Of a stretch of DNA of 64,000 nt, positions 1-8,492 are shown piece by piece. The position numbers and the translations under genes were made by a program. The stretch comes from Pseudomonas sp. Irchel s3h14 (lineage in GTDB: Bacteria; Pseudomonadota; Gammaproteobacteria; Pseudomonadales; Pseudomonadaceae): NCBI RefSeq assembly GCF_900187425.1, contig NZ_FYDJ01000004.1, positions 186,001 through 250,000 on the forward strand, read 5' to 3'. A model generated the notes under the pieces. That model did no database searches and had not been told where the DNA came from. It was given only the letters and a program-made list of their open reading frames with translations. How positions within the stretch are numbered: position 1 is the stretch's first letter; every line of letters starts with the position of its first letter.

Positions 1-349
1 GCCGGCCTTGCTGCACTTGATCAAGATCCGTGCCTCGCAACTCAATGGCTGCGCTTTCTGCACCGACATGCACTCGGTGGATGCCCGGCGACTCGGCGAG
101 ACCGACCGTCGTTTGTATTCAATCGTGGTCTGGCGCGACAGCGGCTTCTTCGATGCGCGTGAACGCGCGGCGCTGGGCTGGACCGAAGCCGTCACCTTGC
201 TCTCTGAAAGCCATGTGCCGGACGAGGTCTACGCGCAGGCCCGGGAGCAGTTCAACGAAGGCGAGATGGTCGACCTGACCATCGCCGTCACCACCATCAA
301 CAGCTGGAATCGCCTGGCGGTGAGTTTTCGGCAAACCCCCGGCGGCTGA
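1..349 (+). CDS. AhpD-like carboxymuconolactone decarboxylase family protein (5' truncated)
   Basis: C-terminal part of a small AhpD/CMD-fold protein; the reading frame is already open at the left edge, so the start lies outside the window. A CxxC active-site motif with its downstream His is visible (GCAFCTDMH), as in alkylhydroperoxidase-like proteins that use a redox-active cysteine pair, followed by the all-helical segment containing an ERAALGWTEA stretch typical of the family. These proteins reduce peroxides or act as uncharacterised disulfide reductases in the cytoplasm. No partner can be judged because the upstream context is missing. Family assignment is safe; substrate is unknown. Confidence 0.85.
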   Translation, partial: PALLHLIKIRASQLNGCAFCTDMHSVDARRLGETDRRLYSIVVWRDSGFFDARERAALGWTEAVTLLSESHVPDEVYAQAREQFNEGEMVDLTIAVTTINSWNRLAVSFRQTPGG

Positions 350-436
350 ATCGATTTTCCGCCGCGAGTGTCATGTCAGGTTCATAAACGCTGCGCAGGA
401 TGAGGCTTTCAAGGACAGATCGACAGGGAGTCAGCG

Positions 437-1429
437 ATGCGATTCATGGAAACCACAGGTCGTCAGCAAGTTGCCGAGTACCGCTCGCCCGTAGAAAAAA
501 CCTCATCCTGGCGCGCACTGGCGGCAGGGATCGATCCGGTGCTGGCGCAGTCTTTTCGGGTCAGTGCCCGTTGCGGCTGTTTCATGCAGGCAGCCCGCAG
601 TCTCAACATCAAGGGCACCCAGCTGCGCAAACAATTGGCGCAGCTTGAAGCGCACCTGCAGTGTTCGCTATTCAGCCACTCAGAGAATGGCGTTGCCCTC
701 AGTCGTTACGGGTTGCAGCTGCAATCGCAGTTGATTGCTCTGGCCCACGAGCGCGATTTGCCGGTGACCGAACAGCCGTTGATTCGCCTGGCCGTCGCCG
801 AATCGATCCTGCATGACATTCTCGGTCGCGATCTGGTTGCCTTGTTGCGGCGCAACGCCAGCGTGCGCCTGGACATCATCACCCTGGACAGCGAACTCTC
901 CCTGCAAGCGGTCAGTGCCGATGTGGTGCTGTGGCTGGCCGGCACCGATTCACCGCTGCCAGGCCCGAGTTTTGCGGTCAGCGAGCCCCGCTGTCTGGCA
1001 CGGCTCGACTACTTGCCCCACATCGCCAAACGTTATTCACGGGTCGCGTCGCGGCCAGGCAGCCTCGACGACCTGACGGATTTCCTGCTGGTGCAATGGC
1101 AGCATGACCGTCAGGTCGACAGCTTTCGGCCGTGGAATACCCTCGTAGATCAACGTCTGGCCGGGGTGGTGCAGTTGCATTCCTATGAGCTGATGCTGGA
1201 GATGATCCGTTGCAGCGCCTGCATTGGCCTGCTACCCGGATACATCAGCCGCTTCGACCGCGGCCTGATTGAATTGCCGGGGCTGTTCAGTCAACCGATG
1301 CGGCGTCAGGTGTGGATGGCGGTCAATGCCGAGTCCGAGGGGCAATCGCAGGTGCAAATGATCGTTGAGCTGATCCAGAACACCTTCAATGAACGGCGGG
1401 AGTGGTTCGAACAACCTTCAGCGGTATAG
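437..1429 (+). CDS. LysR-type transcriptional regulator (atypical)
   Basis: 330 residues. After an unusual 40-residue N-terminal extension there is a LysR-like winged helix (about 40-100): the segment CFMQAARSLNIKGTQLRKQL aligns with the canonical helix-turn-helix, but with several unusual residues. Residues 110-320 look like the LysR substrate-binding domain. The ATG at 437 is preceded by AGGGAG at good distance. It is followed by a GNAT acetyltransferase on the same strand with a 37-bp gap, so they may be co-transcribed. The target and ligand cannot be read from the sequence. The HTH is diverged enough that DNA binding should not be taken for granted. Confidence 0.8.
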   Translation: MRFMETTGRQQVAEYRSPVEKTSSWRALAAGIDPVLAQSFRVSARCGCFMQAARSLNIKGTQLRKQLAQLEAHLQCSLFSHSENGVALSRYGLQLQSQLIALAHERDLPVTEQPLIRLAVAESILHDILGRDLVALLRRNASVRLDIITLDSELSLQAVSADVVLWLAGTDSPLPGPSFAVSEPRCLARLDYLPHIAKRYSRVASRPGSLDDLTDFLLVQWQHDRQVDSFRPWNTLVDQRLAGVVQLHSYELMLEMIRCSACIGLLPGYISRFDRGLIELPGLFSQPMRRQVWMAVNAESEGQSQVQMIVELIQNTFNERREWFEQPSAV

Positions 1430-1466
1430 AGTGGGCGGCCATGTCTGTATCAAGGATGAATCACCC

Positions 1467-1988
1467 ATGCCCGCCACTGACGCTGTCATCTCCCTCGAAC
1501 GTTTCAACGAATCCCACATCGACGGCATTACCGCGCTCTACAACGACCCGGCCATTACCCGTCAGGTGCTGCAAATGCCGTTTCAGTCCACCGAAGTCTG
1601 GCGCAAGCGCCTGGCGCCGGACAACGAGCGTGTGGTGCAGCTGGTGGCGCTGCATCAAGGGATGGTCATCGGCAATATTGGCCTGGAGCAGTTTTCGCGG
1701 ATCCGCCGCAGCCATGCTGGCAATCTTGGGATGGGCGTCGCGGTGGCCTGGCAAGGCAAGGGCGTCGGCTCGAAGCTGTTGGCGGCGGCGCTGGACATCG
1801 CCGACAACTGGATGAACCTGCAACGGCTCGAACTTTCGGTGTACGCCGACAACGAAGCCGCCATCGGGCTGTATCGCAAGTTCGGCTTCGACACCGAAGG
1901 GCTGTTTCGCGACTACGCCGTGCGTGACGGCGTGCTGGTGGATGCCTTGAGCATGGCGCGCCTGCGTCGCACACCCAAGGCTGGTTGA
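1467..1988 (+). CDS. GNAT family N-acetyltransferase
   Basis: 173 residues if the ATG at 1467 is used; it has AAGGATGA 7 nt upstream, so I prefer it to in-frame starts further upstream. The GNAT acetyl-CoA loop is visible as GVAVAWQGKGVGSKLL (about residues 90-105, R/Q-x-x-G-x-G/A type), and the C-terminal NEAAIGLYRKFGFDTEG stretch is the usual motif B/strand 5 region. Resembles the RimJ/RimL/PhnO-type small-molecule or protein N-acetyltransferases (the YhhY type is a near relative). Cytoplasmic. Substrate unknown. Its stop is one base from the stop of the convergent racemase gene. Confidence 0.9.
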   Translation: MPATDAVISLERFNESHIDGITALYNDPAITRQVLQMPFQSTEVWRKRLAPDNERVVQLVALHQGMVIGNIGLEQFSRIRRSHAGNLGMGVAVAWQGKGVGSKLLAAALDIADNWMNLQRLELSVYADNEAAIGLYRKFGFDTEGLFRDYAVRDGVLVDALSMARLRRTPKAG

Positions 1989-1989
1989 G

Positions 1990-2682
1990 TCACTCGTCCA
2001 AGGCGAACGCCACCGCCGCCTGCGCATGCAGTTCGGTGGTGTCGAGCAAGGGCAGGGCGCTGTGTTCGGGTTTGATCAGCAGGCCGATTTCCGTGCAACC
2101 GAGGATGATGGCCTGGGCGCCGCGTCGGGTCAGCGATTCAATGACCTGCTGATACACCTTGCGTGACGCCTCGCTGATCACCCCGACACACAACTCGTCA
2201 TAGATGATGCGGTGGACGGCCTGACGTTCATCGGCCTCCGGCACCAGTACGGTCAGCCCCATTGAAGTCAGGCGTTCCTTGAGGAAATCCTGCTCCATGG
2301 TGAACGCTGTGCCGAGCAATCCAATCTTCAGCGCGCCCGCCTCGACGGCAGCCTGACCGACCGGATCGGCGATGTGCAGGAATGGAATGTCGATCGCTGC
2401 CTGAATCTGCCCGGCCACCTTGTGCATGGTGTTGGTGCACAACACCACGCAATCGGCGCCACCCGCCTGCAGCCGCTGCGCCGCATCCACCAGAATCGCC
2501 GCCGCATCGTCCCAGCGCCCGGCATGCTGGGCCTGTTCGACAGGGCCAAAGTCGACGCTGTACATTAGCAATTTCGCCGAACGCAACGGCCCGAGCCGGT
2601 CGCGTACCTGTTGGTTGATGAGACGGTAATATTCGGCGCTGGACTCCCAGCTCATGCCGCCGATTAGGCCGATGGTGCGCAT
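1990..2682 (-). CDS. aspartate/glutamate racemase family protein
   Basis: 230 residues, the normal length of the family. Opens with GLIGGMSWESSAEYY, a hallmark of the YgeA/aspartate racemase branch, and has both catalytic cysteines: Cys82 in LCTNTMHK and Cys196 in LGCTEIGLL. Cofactor-independent two-base racemisation of Asp, Glu or broader amino acids is the family reaction; the substrate here is not decided by sequence. AGGAG lies 7 nt before the ATG. It is divergent from the AraC-type regulator starting at 2778, which could control it; that is inferred from position only. Confidence 0.92.
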   Translation of the reverse strand: MRTIGLIGGMSWESSAEYYRLINQQVRDRLGPLRSAKLLMYSVDFGPVEQAQHAGRWDDAAAILVDAAQRLQAGGADCVVLCTNTMHKVAGQIQAAIDIPFLHIADPVGQAAVEAGALKIGLLGTAFTMEQDFLKERLTSMGLTVLVPEADERQAVHRIIYDELCVGVISEASRKVYQQVIESLTRRGAQAIILGCTEIGLLIKPEHSALPLLDTTELHAQAAVAFALDE

Positions 2683-2777
2683 GTCGTGCTCCTGTTGATG
2701 GCAACCCTATGTTTTTGAGCATGCCATTGTTTGAGAGTACCCGTGGCTCTTCATCGCGATCTATCAGGAAATTTCAC

Positions 2778-3554
2778 ATGCCAGCGGTGCTGAGCCACGA
2801 CCTGCTGGGCGGCAGACTTTGCCTGCAGCTTTTACCCCGTGCGGCTTACAGCGCGCGTGACCCTGTGCAGTGGCAAACCCTTGGGGTGACGCTGGAACGG
2901 CAACACGGCGTGCACGCCATCGATTCGGATCACCGGGTGGATTTCGACACCTTGCCTGGCGTACTGGCTTACACCCCGGTCGGCGTGGAAGTGTTTTCCG
3001 AATCGGCCAGCGGTGGCGAATACCTGCTGATGCGTCTGCACGAGCCGTTGGCCCATCAGCATTTACCCTCGGTTAACCACCGTATTCAGTCTTCAGGCAA
3101 TCGCCGTGCGCTGATGCTGGGCCGGGAACTGCGACGTCTGTTGCTCGCTCCGCAACTGGACAGGCTGGCGCTTGAGCAAAGGGCGGTGGAATTTGTTGGT
3201 TTGGTGAGTTCAAAGGCAGATATCGCGCAACGTGCCACGCCCAGGGTTTTCACCCGAGTGCTGGACCAGATCACCGAGCAGTTCCACGAACCCCTGACCC
3301 TGGAACAATTGGCCGCCACCTACGGGCAAAACGAGTTGCGCTTTCTGCGCGACTTCACCCGAGCGATCGGCCTGACACCCCACGCTTACCTTGTTGAAGT
3401 GCGGCTTCAGGCGGCACGCTGGATGATCGAACACACCGACTTGTCCCTGGCCGACATCGCCCTGGACGCCGGCTTCGCCCATCAGTCCCACATGGGCAGT
3501 GCCTTTCGCAAATACCTGGCCATGACCCCCAGCCAATACCGTTCACGCTTTTAG
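2778..3554 (+). CDS. AraC family transcriptional regulator
   Basis: 258 residues from ATG 2778, which has CAGGAA upstream; an in-frame ATG at 2709 would add 23 residues without a ribosome site. The N-terminal ~150 residues are a cupin-like sensing domain. The C-terminal ~100 residues have the two AraC HTHs: the first around LTLEQLAATYGQNELRF, the second with LSLADIALDAGFAHQSHM and the signature F-R-K-Y-L-x-M-T-P-S-Q-Y-R. It is divergent from the racemase gene with a 95-bp gap. Ligand and regulon unknown. Confidence 0.92.
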   Translation: MPAVLSHDLLGGRLCLQLLPRAAYSARDPVQWQTLGVTLERQHGVHAIDSDHRVDFDTLPGVLAYTPVGVEVFSESASGGEYLLMRLHEPLAHQHLPSVNHRIQSSGNRRALMLGRELRRLLLAPQLDRLALEQRAVEFVGLVSSKADIAQRATPRVFTRVLDQITEQFHEPLTLEQLAATYGQNELRFLRDFTRAIGLTPHAYLVEVRLQAARWMIEHTDLSLADIALDAGFAHQSHMGSAFRKYLAMTPSQYRSRF

Positions 3555-3623
3555 TCGTACGCCGGCAGCGCGCATCTGCCATGCTCAAAGTCCGCAGCAC
3601 CGTTTCAACAAAGGAACACCGCA

Positions 3624-4118
3624 ATGGACGATGTACAGCAACTGGGTGAGATGCTTCGCCATTACGCAGAAAGCGAAGCACACAAGAAGCAACTGTTCGA
3701 GTCGCAATCGGCCGTGTGGGCGACGCGCATTGGTGAACTGTTCGATCAGATCCAGCAATGGCTGGAACCGGTCCAGGCGCCGAATCTGCTGGAGGTGAGC
3801 CGCGAGGCCTATGTCGCCTCGGGGCCGAGCGTTCCGGTCGAAACGTCGACCTTCAAGACCGAGAAGCTGTCCATTGTGATCGCCGGTAAACCGGTTGAAT
3901 TTGTGCCGGATGTGATGGGTGCCGGTGGTCAGATTTCACTGGCCGTGATGGGCCTGACGGCCGCGCGCTACGGCAGCATTTCGCTGGTGTGCCTGCCGCC
4001 GTCCAGCAGCTGGCAATGGCGCAAGACCAATGGCTTGAAAGACCCGGATACCTTTGCGTTCGATGCGAACTTTTTGGCGCAGCAGTTGCAGAGCCTGATC
4101 CCACGCGAGCGTAGCTGA
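3624..4118 (+). CDS. conserved hypothetical protein
   Basis: 164 residues, cytoplasmic by lack of signal or membrane segments. The N-terminal 50 residues are charged and helical (HYAESEAHKKQLFESQSA), the rest is mixed alpha/beta with a conserved-looking core GKPVEFVPDVMGAGGQISLAV. The ATG at 3624 follows AAAGGAAC. I do not recognise the family. It ends just before a REP hairpin and converges with the ccoQ-like gene. Codon use looks like that of its neighbours, so a native gene rather than a shadow frame is likely. Confidence 0.75.
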   Translation: MDDVQQLGEMLRHYAESEAHKKQLFESQSAVWATRIGELFDQIQQWLEPVQAPNLLEVSREAYVASGPSVPVETSTFKTEKLSIVIAGKPVEFVPDVMGAGGQISLAVMGLTAARYGSISLVCLPPSSSWQWRKTNGLKDPDTFAFDANFLAQQLQSLIPRERS

Positions 4119-4125
4119 GCTTCAT

Positions 4126-4156
4126 GATCGTTCCCACGCTCCGCGTGGGAACGATC
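4126..4156. repeat. REP-like hairpin, family A
   Basis: Perfect 14-bp inverted arms GATCGTTCCCACGC / GCGTGGGAACGATC with a 3-nt loop, between two convergent genes. It is the single-arm form of the element seen in longer form at 43775, 46964, 51139 and 53654. It may also end transcription from both sides. Confidence 0.9.
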
Positions 4157-4165
4157 AGTGTGGCT

Positions 4166-4387
4166 TCAGATTTCGAGGTTGCCCCAGCCAGGTTTCGCCT
4201 CTTCAGGCGCCACCGCCTTCACGGTCTTGCCCGTCGCCAACTCTACCCGCCGCGCCACCTCCGGGTCATCGGCAAACGGAATCAGACTGGCTTCATCCAG
4301 ACTCTCGGTCGTCTGGTGTTTCAGGCAGTATTCAACCGCCAGCCAAAGCCCCGCCACGCCCAATACATTCAACACGACCTCAATCAT
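4166..4387 (-). CDS. ccoQ: CcoQ-like small membrane protein of the orphan ccoN operon
   Basis: 73 residues with one N-terminal membrane segment (VVLNVLGVAGLWLAVEYCL) and a hydrophilic, Glu/Lys-rich tail. It starts 15 bp after the ccoN stop, with GAGG before its ATG, so the two form an operon. In P. aeruginosa the orphan ccoN4 gene is likewise followed by a small gene called ccoQ4; the identification here rests on size, topology and position rather than on clear sequence recognition. Possible role: stabilising a cbb3-type oxidase that incorporates the orphan CcoN. Confidence 0.65.
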   Translation of the reverse strand: MIEVVLNVLGVAGLWLAVEYCLKHQTTESLDEASLIPFADDPEVARRVELATGKTVKAVAPEEAKPGWGNLEI

Positions 4388-4402
4388 CTCAAGCCTCTTG
4401 CC

Positions 4403-5830
4403 TCAGGCAATCTGCGCTTCGCGGTGGGCCATTTCGACGTCCGAAACCCGCACCGTGCGCCAGACGTTGTAAGCCATCAGCAACATGCCGCTGAGGAAGA
4501 ACACCCCGCCGGCGAAGCGCACCACGAACCCTGGATGGCTGGCCTGCAAGGCTTCGACGAAGGAGTAGGTCAGCGTGCCGTCATCGTTGATCGCACGCCA
4601 CATCAAGCCTTGGGTGATGCCGTTGACCCACATGGACGCGATGTACAGCACGGTGCCGATCGTCGCCAGCCAGAAGTGCAGGTTGATCAGCGGCGTGCTG
4701 TGCATCTGCTCGCGGCCAAAGACTTTCGGGACCATGTGGTAGATGGCGCCGAAGGTGATCATCGCCACCCAACCGAGGGCGCCTGCGTGTACGTGGCCGA
4801 TGGTCCAGTCGGTGTAGTGGGAGAGGGCGTTGACCGTCTTGATCGCCATCATCGGCCCTTCGAAGGTCGACATGCCGTAGAAGGCCAGGGACAACACCAA
4901 AAAGCGCAGGATCGGGTCGGTGCGCAATTTATGCCAGGCACCTGACAGCGTCATCATGCCGTTGATCATTCCGCCCCAACTCGGCGCCAGCAGGATCAAC
5001 GACATCGCCATGCCCAGCGACTGCGCCCAGTCCGGTAGCGCGGTGTAATGCAAATGGTGCGGGCCGGCCCAGATGTACAGGGTGATCAACGCCCAGAAGT
5101 GCACGATGGATAACCGATAGGAATACACCGGCCGCCCGACCTGTTTTGGCACGAAGTAATACATCATCCCGAGGAACCCGGTGGTCAGGAAAAAGCCCAC
5201 GGCGTTGTGCCCGTACCACCACTGCACCATGGCGTCGGTCGCCCCGGAATACACCGGATAGGACTTGAACCAGTCCACCGGAATCGCCAGGTGATTGACC
5301 ACGTGCAGCATCGCGATCACCACGATGAACGCGCCGAAGAACCAGTTGCCGACGTAGATGTGTTTGGTCTTGCGTTGCACCACGGTGGCGAAAAACACGA
5401 TGGCGTAAGCCACCCAGACCACCGTCATCCACACCGCGCCGGAGAACTCGATCTCGGCGTATTCCTTGGTGGTGGTGTAGCCCAGCGGCAGGGTGATCAG
5501 CATCACCACGATCACCGATTGCCAGCCCCAAAAGGTGAATGCCGCGAGCTTGTCCGAAAACAGCCGCACCTGGCAGGTGCGTTGCACCGCGTAGTAACTG
5601 GCGGCGAATTGCGCGCTGCCGGCAAAGCCGAATATTACCAGGCTGGTGTGCAGCGGGCGCAAACGGCCGAAGGTGGTCCATGGCAGGTCGAGGTTCATCT
5701 GCGGCCATACCAGTTGCGAGGCGATCCACACCCCCATCGCCATCCCCACGACACCCCAAACCACGGTTGCCACGACGAATTGGCGGACGACCTTGTAGTT
5801 ATAGGCCTGTCCGATTGTTGCTGTGCTCAT
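4403..5830 (-). CDS. ccoN: cbb3-type cytochrome c oxidase subunit I, orphan CcoN (CcoN4-like)
   Basis: 475 residues, 12 membrane segments, the catalytic haem-copper subunit of a C-family terminal oxidase in the inner membrane. Visible ligand motifs: His61 in GRLRPLHTS (low-spin haem b), [11 protein letters not shown] (CuB His), [10 protein letters not shown] (CuB His pair), and [14 protein letters not shown] (haem ligands). Start chosen at ATG 5830; the frame is open 20 codons further but this gives the usual N-terminus. No ccoO, ccoP or full ccoNOQP set follows, only a CcoQ-like gene, so this is an orphan subunit that must pair with CcoO/P encoded elsewhere. Divergent from the siroheme reductase, the arrangement of P. 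aeruginosa PA4133 (ccoN4) relative to PA4130. Likely role: low-oxygen or cyanide-tolerant respiration, by analogy. Confidence 0.93.
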   Translation of the reverse strand: MSTATIGQAYNYKVVRQFVVATVVWGVVGMAMGVWIASQLVWPQMNLDLPWTTFGRLRPLHTSLVIFGFAGSAQFAASYYAVQRTCQVRLFSDKLAAFTFWGWQSVIVVMLITLPLGYTTTKEYAEIEFSGAVWMTVVWVAYAIVFFATVVQRKTKHIYVGNWFFGAFIVVIAMLHVVNHLAIPVDWFKSYPVYSGATDAMVQWWYGHNAVGFFLTTGFLGMMYYFVPKQVGRPVYSYRLSIVHFWALITLYIWAGPHHLHYTALPDWAQSLGMAMSLILLAPSWGGMINGMMTLSGAWHKLRTDPILRFLVLSLAFYGMSTFEGPMMAIKTVNALSHYTDWTIGHVHAGALGWVAMITFGAIYHMVPKVFGREQMHSTPLINLHFWLATIGTVLYIASMWVNGITQGLMWRAINDDGTLTYSFVEALQASHPGFVVRFAGGVFFLSGMLLMAYNVWRTVRVSDVEMAHREAQIA

Positions 5831-5888
5831 GGTCAATGCTTCCACGGTTGCAAAGTCTTGCCAGGCCACCCGGACTGGCATGTCGCCC

Positions 5889-5950
5889 ACTGTAGAAACC
5901 CTGCCAGAAACAAAACAGACTCAGAAAAACCGAGTTTATGCGGATCAGAT
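5889..5950 (-). promoter_or_regulatory. shared bipartite operator/promoter in front of ccoN
   Basis: Reading toward ccoN: ATCTGATCCGC (5950-5940), 17 nt, GAGTCTGTT (5922-5914), 19 nt, TACAGT (5894-5889) as a -10 candidate, 59 bp before the start codon. The same three blocks with identical spacing occur before the reductase gene (5980-6041) and before ccoG (50100-50161). The second block covers where the -35 would be, and no good -35 hexamer is present, as expected at an activator-dependent promoter. No perfect Anr box (TTGAT-N4-ATCAA) is visible here. Confidence 0.72.
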
Positions 5951-5979
5951 TTGAGGGGAGCCTGCGGCCATCTGCCACA

Positions 5980-6041
5980 ATCTGATACGGTTTTTTAGCG
6001 TTCAGGTGAATCTGTAACGTGCTGCGCCGCAGGTCCATAGT
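5980..6041 (+). promoter_or_regulatory. shared bipartite operator/promoter in front of the siroheme reductase gene
   Basis: Reading toward the reductase: ATCTGATACGG (5980-5990), 17 nt, GAATCTGTA (6008-6016), 19 nt, CATAGT (6036-6041). It is the mirror partner of the ccoN element, with 29 bp between the two. The distance to the reductase start is 224 bp, but 161 bp of that is a REP doublet; without it the distance would be about 63 bp, like the other two copies. Confidence 0.7.
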
Positions 6042-6066
6042 CGCTACCACAAGCACCGCCAAACCC

Positions 6067-6227
6067 GTAGCAGCTGTCGAGCACCGCGAGGCAGCGTTCG
6101 GCTGCGTAGCAGTCGTGAAATCAAGCGACTCGGTGGGTCAGGTAAACCGGGTACACAGGGTTTACGACTGCTGCGTCCGAACGCGACCCGAGCCGAACGC
6201 AGCCTCGCGGTGCTCGACAGCTGCTAC
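6067..6227. repeat. REP doublet (REPIN), family C
   Basis: Outer arms GTAGCAGCTGTCGAGCACCG and its complement, each followed inward by GCGAGGC..GCGTTCGG-type sequence, enclose a spacer of about 80 bp. The same family occurs at 9475-9620 and 61925-62082. It lies in the 5' leader of the reductase operon, between its putative promoter and its start codon, and would be transcribed as a long hairpin. Confidence 0.9.
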
Positions 6228-6265
6228 GGGGCAGAGCGTGCGATCAATCCTGATGAGGTAGCCAC

Positions 6266-7939
6266 ATGTATCAGTACGATGACTATGACCGGGCCCTGGT
6301 CTTTGAGCGCGTCGCGCAGTTTCGCGATCAGGTCGAACGCTTCATGGCGGATGAGTTGAGCGAAGAAGAATTTCTGCCGCTGCGTTTGCAAAACGGCCTG
6401 TACATGCAAAAACACGCCTACATGCTGCGCGTGGCGATTCCATACGGCACGTTAAGCGCGCCGCAAATGCGCACGCTGGCAAGCATCGCCCGGGATTACG
6501 ATCGCGGCTACGGCCACTTCACCACCCGGCAGAACATGCAGTTCAACTGGATCGAACTGGCTCAGGTGCCAGACATTCTCGAGCGCCTGGCACACGTGGA
6601 AATGCACGCGATCCAGACCTCCGGCAACTGCGTGCGCAACATCACCACCGAAGCCTTTGCCGGCGTGGCGGCGGATGAAATGATCGACCCGCGGCCGCTG
6701 GCAGAAATCCTGCGGCAGTGGTCGACCATCAACCCGGAATTCCTGTTCCTGCCGCGCAAGTTCAAGATCGCGATCTGCTCGGCGGAACAGGACCGGGCGG
6801 CGATCATGATGCATGACATCGGCCTCTATCTTTACCCCGGCACCGACGGGCAAATGCTGCTGCGGGTTATCGTCGGCGGAGGGTTGGGGCGCACGCCGAT
6901 CCTTGGTTTGCAGATCCGAGAGGGGTTGCCGTGGCAGCACCTGCTGTCCTACGTCGAGGCGGTGCTGCGCGTCTATAACCGCCACGGTCGGCGCGACAAC
7001 AAGTACAAGGCGCGGATCAAGATTCTGGTCAAGGCGCTGGGCATCGAAGCCTTTGCCCGGGAAGTGGAGGAGGAGTGGCAGTACCTCAAGGACGGCCCGG
7101 CGCAGTTGACCGGCGTCGAGTATGAGCGCGTGGCCAGTGCGTTTGTGCCGCCGGACTACCGTACTCTGGCGGACACCGACCTCGATTTCGGCACATACCT
7201 GTCCGAAAACCCGGCCTTCGCCCGTTGGGTGTCGCGCAACGTCCAGCCGCACAAAGTGCCGGGCTACGCCAGCGTGGTGCTATCGACCAAACCGGGCGTT
7301 GCTTCGCCGCCGGGTGATGTCACCGCCGAGCAAATGGAGACCGTTGCCGACTGGTCCGAGCAGTTCGGTTTTGGCGAAATTCGCATCGCCCATGAACAGA
7401 ACATTGTGTTGCCCGACGTGCCCAAGGCTGATCTCTACACGCTCTGGAACCGCGCCTGCGAGCAGGGCCTGGGCTGCGCCAATATCGGTTTGCTGACCGA
7501 CATCATCGCCTGTCCCGGCGACGACTTCTGCGCGCTGGCCAATGCCAAGTCGATCCCCATCGCGCAGGCCATTCAGGCACGCTTCGAAGACCTCGACTAT
7601 CTACATGATCTGGGCGACATCAGCCTGAACATTTCCGGCTGCATGAACGCCTGCGGCCACCACCACATCGGCAACATCGGCATTCTGGGGGTCGATAAGA
7701 ACGGCAGCGAGTGGTACCAGATCACCCTCGGCGGCGCCCAGGGCAAGAACAGCGCATTGGGCAAAGTCATCGGCCCGTCCTTCAGCGCCGCCGAAGTGCC
7801 CGAGGTGATCGAGCAGATCATCGCCACGTTCGTCAATTACCGCGAGAGCGAGGAAGTGTTCGTCGACACCTTGCAGCGCATCGGTCTGGAACCGTTCAAA
7901 GAGCAGGTCTACCCGAAGCTGCTGGAGGTGTCGGCATGA
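6266..7939 (+). CDS. siroheme-dependent nitrite/sulfite reductase (CysI-like, PA4130 type)
   Basis: 557 residues with the two-fold ferredoxin-nitrite/sulfite reductase repeat. The 4Fe-4S/siroheme ligands are present as C416-x5-C422 (ACPGDDFC) and C459-x3-C463 (GCMNAC), and substrate-side Arg/Lys motifs such as TSGNCVRNIT and RRDNKYKARIKIL are intact. It closely resembles assimilatory CysI of Pseudomonas, but its position beside the orphan ccoN matches the paralogue PA4130, which belongs to a cyanide-inducible cluster in P. aeruginosa (from memory). So a role in sulfite or nitrite reduction is chemically likely, while the physiological substrate is open. Its stop overlaps the next ATG (ATGA), implying translational coupling. 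Confidence 0.9.
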   Translation: MYQYDDYDRALVFERVAQFRDQVERFMADELSEEEFLPLRLQNGLYMQKHAYMLRVAIPYGTLSAPQMRTLASIARDYDRGYGHFTTRQNMQFNWIELAQVPDILERLAHVEMHAIQTSGNCVRNITTEAFAGVAADEMIDPRPLAEILRQWSTINPEFLFLPRKFKIAICSAEQDRAAIMMHDIGLYLYPGTDGQMLLRVIVGGGLGRTPILGLQIREGLPWQHLLSYVEAVLRVYNRHGRRDNKYKARIKILVKALGIEAFAREVEEEWQYLKDGPAQLTGVEYERVASAFVPPDYRTLADTDLDFGTYLSENPAFARWVSRNVQPHKVPGYASVVLSTKPGVASPPGDVTAEQMETVADWSEQFGFGEIRIAHEQNIVLPDVPKADLYTLWNRACEQGLGCANIGLLTDIIACPGDDFCALANAKSIPIAQAIQARFEDLDYLHDLGDISLNISGCMNACGHHHIGNIGILGVDKNGSEWYQITLGGAQGKNSALGKVIGPSFSAAEVPEVIEQIIATFVNYRESEEVFVDTLQRIGLEPFKEQVYPKLLEVSA

Positions 7940-8415
7940 ACAATGTGCTGCGGCTGGAGGAGGGTGTGGCGCGGATTGTCGTTGATGATCCCTGGGCACT
8001 GGTCAGGGAACTCGACGGCGAGTTACCCGACGGGTCGCTGATTTTACCGTTGACCCGTTGGCTTCAGGATCCGGCACAGCAGGCGGTTTGGCTGGGGCCG
8101 GATGACGAAGTCGAATGCCTCAAGCCGTGGTTCAACTCGTTGCCGCTGATCGCCTTGGACTTTCCGAGTTTCCGTGATGGTCGCGGTTACAGCCAGGCGT
8201 ACTTGCTGCGCACTCGATTGGGCTGGACGGGCGAGTTGCGCGCCGTCGGCGATGTACTACGCGATCAACTCAGCCACATGCGTCAATGCGGGTTCGACAG
8301 CTTCGCGGTGCGTGAAGATAAATCGGCTGAAGATGCGCTCAAGGGGCTAGCCGGGATGAGTGTGTTGTATGGGCGCTCGGTGATTGAGCCGCGACCGTTG
8401 TTCAGGCGACGTTGA
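7936..8415 (+). CDS. DUF934 domain protein, reductase partner
   Basis: 159 residues, ATG overlapping the reductase stop (ATGA at 7936). The core LIALDFPSFRDGRGYSQAYL and the following LRAVGDVLRDQL and CGFDSF stretches are characteristic of DUF934, the small protein that accompanies CysI-like reductases in pseudomonads (the PA4129 position here). Cytoplasmic; its biochemical role is not established, though the fixed pairing suggests an accessory or electron-transfer function for the reductase. Confidence 0.88.
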   Translation: MNNVLRLEEGVARIVVDDPWALVRELDGELPDGSLILPLTRWLQDPAQQAVWLGPDDEVECLKPWFNSLPLIALDFPSFRDGRGYSQAYLLRTRLGWTGELRAVGDVLRDQLSHMRQCGFDSFAVREDKSAEDALKGLAGMSVLYGRSVIEPRPLFRRR

Positions 8416-8492
8416 GGGTTTCGCTTGGGTCGATGATGGCATTTTGGTAGAGTCCGCGCCTCATAAGGAAGTCGTACCGAAAGGAGTCTGGT

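Noticed and set aside
6067..6227. Long inverted repeat considered as a riboswitch or attenuator for the reductase operon
   Set aside because: The same arms occur at 9475 and 61925 next to unrelated genes, so it is a repeat family rather than a dedicated regulatory RNA, though it may still affect expression.
5831..6265. Anr box between ccoN and the reductase
   Set aside because: No TTGAT-N4-ATCAA or close variant was found by reading both strands; the shared bipartite element is the only strong signal.
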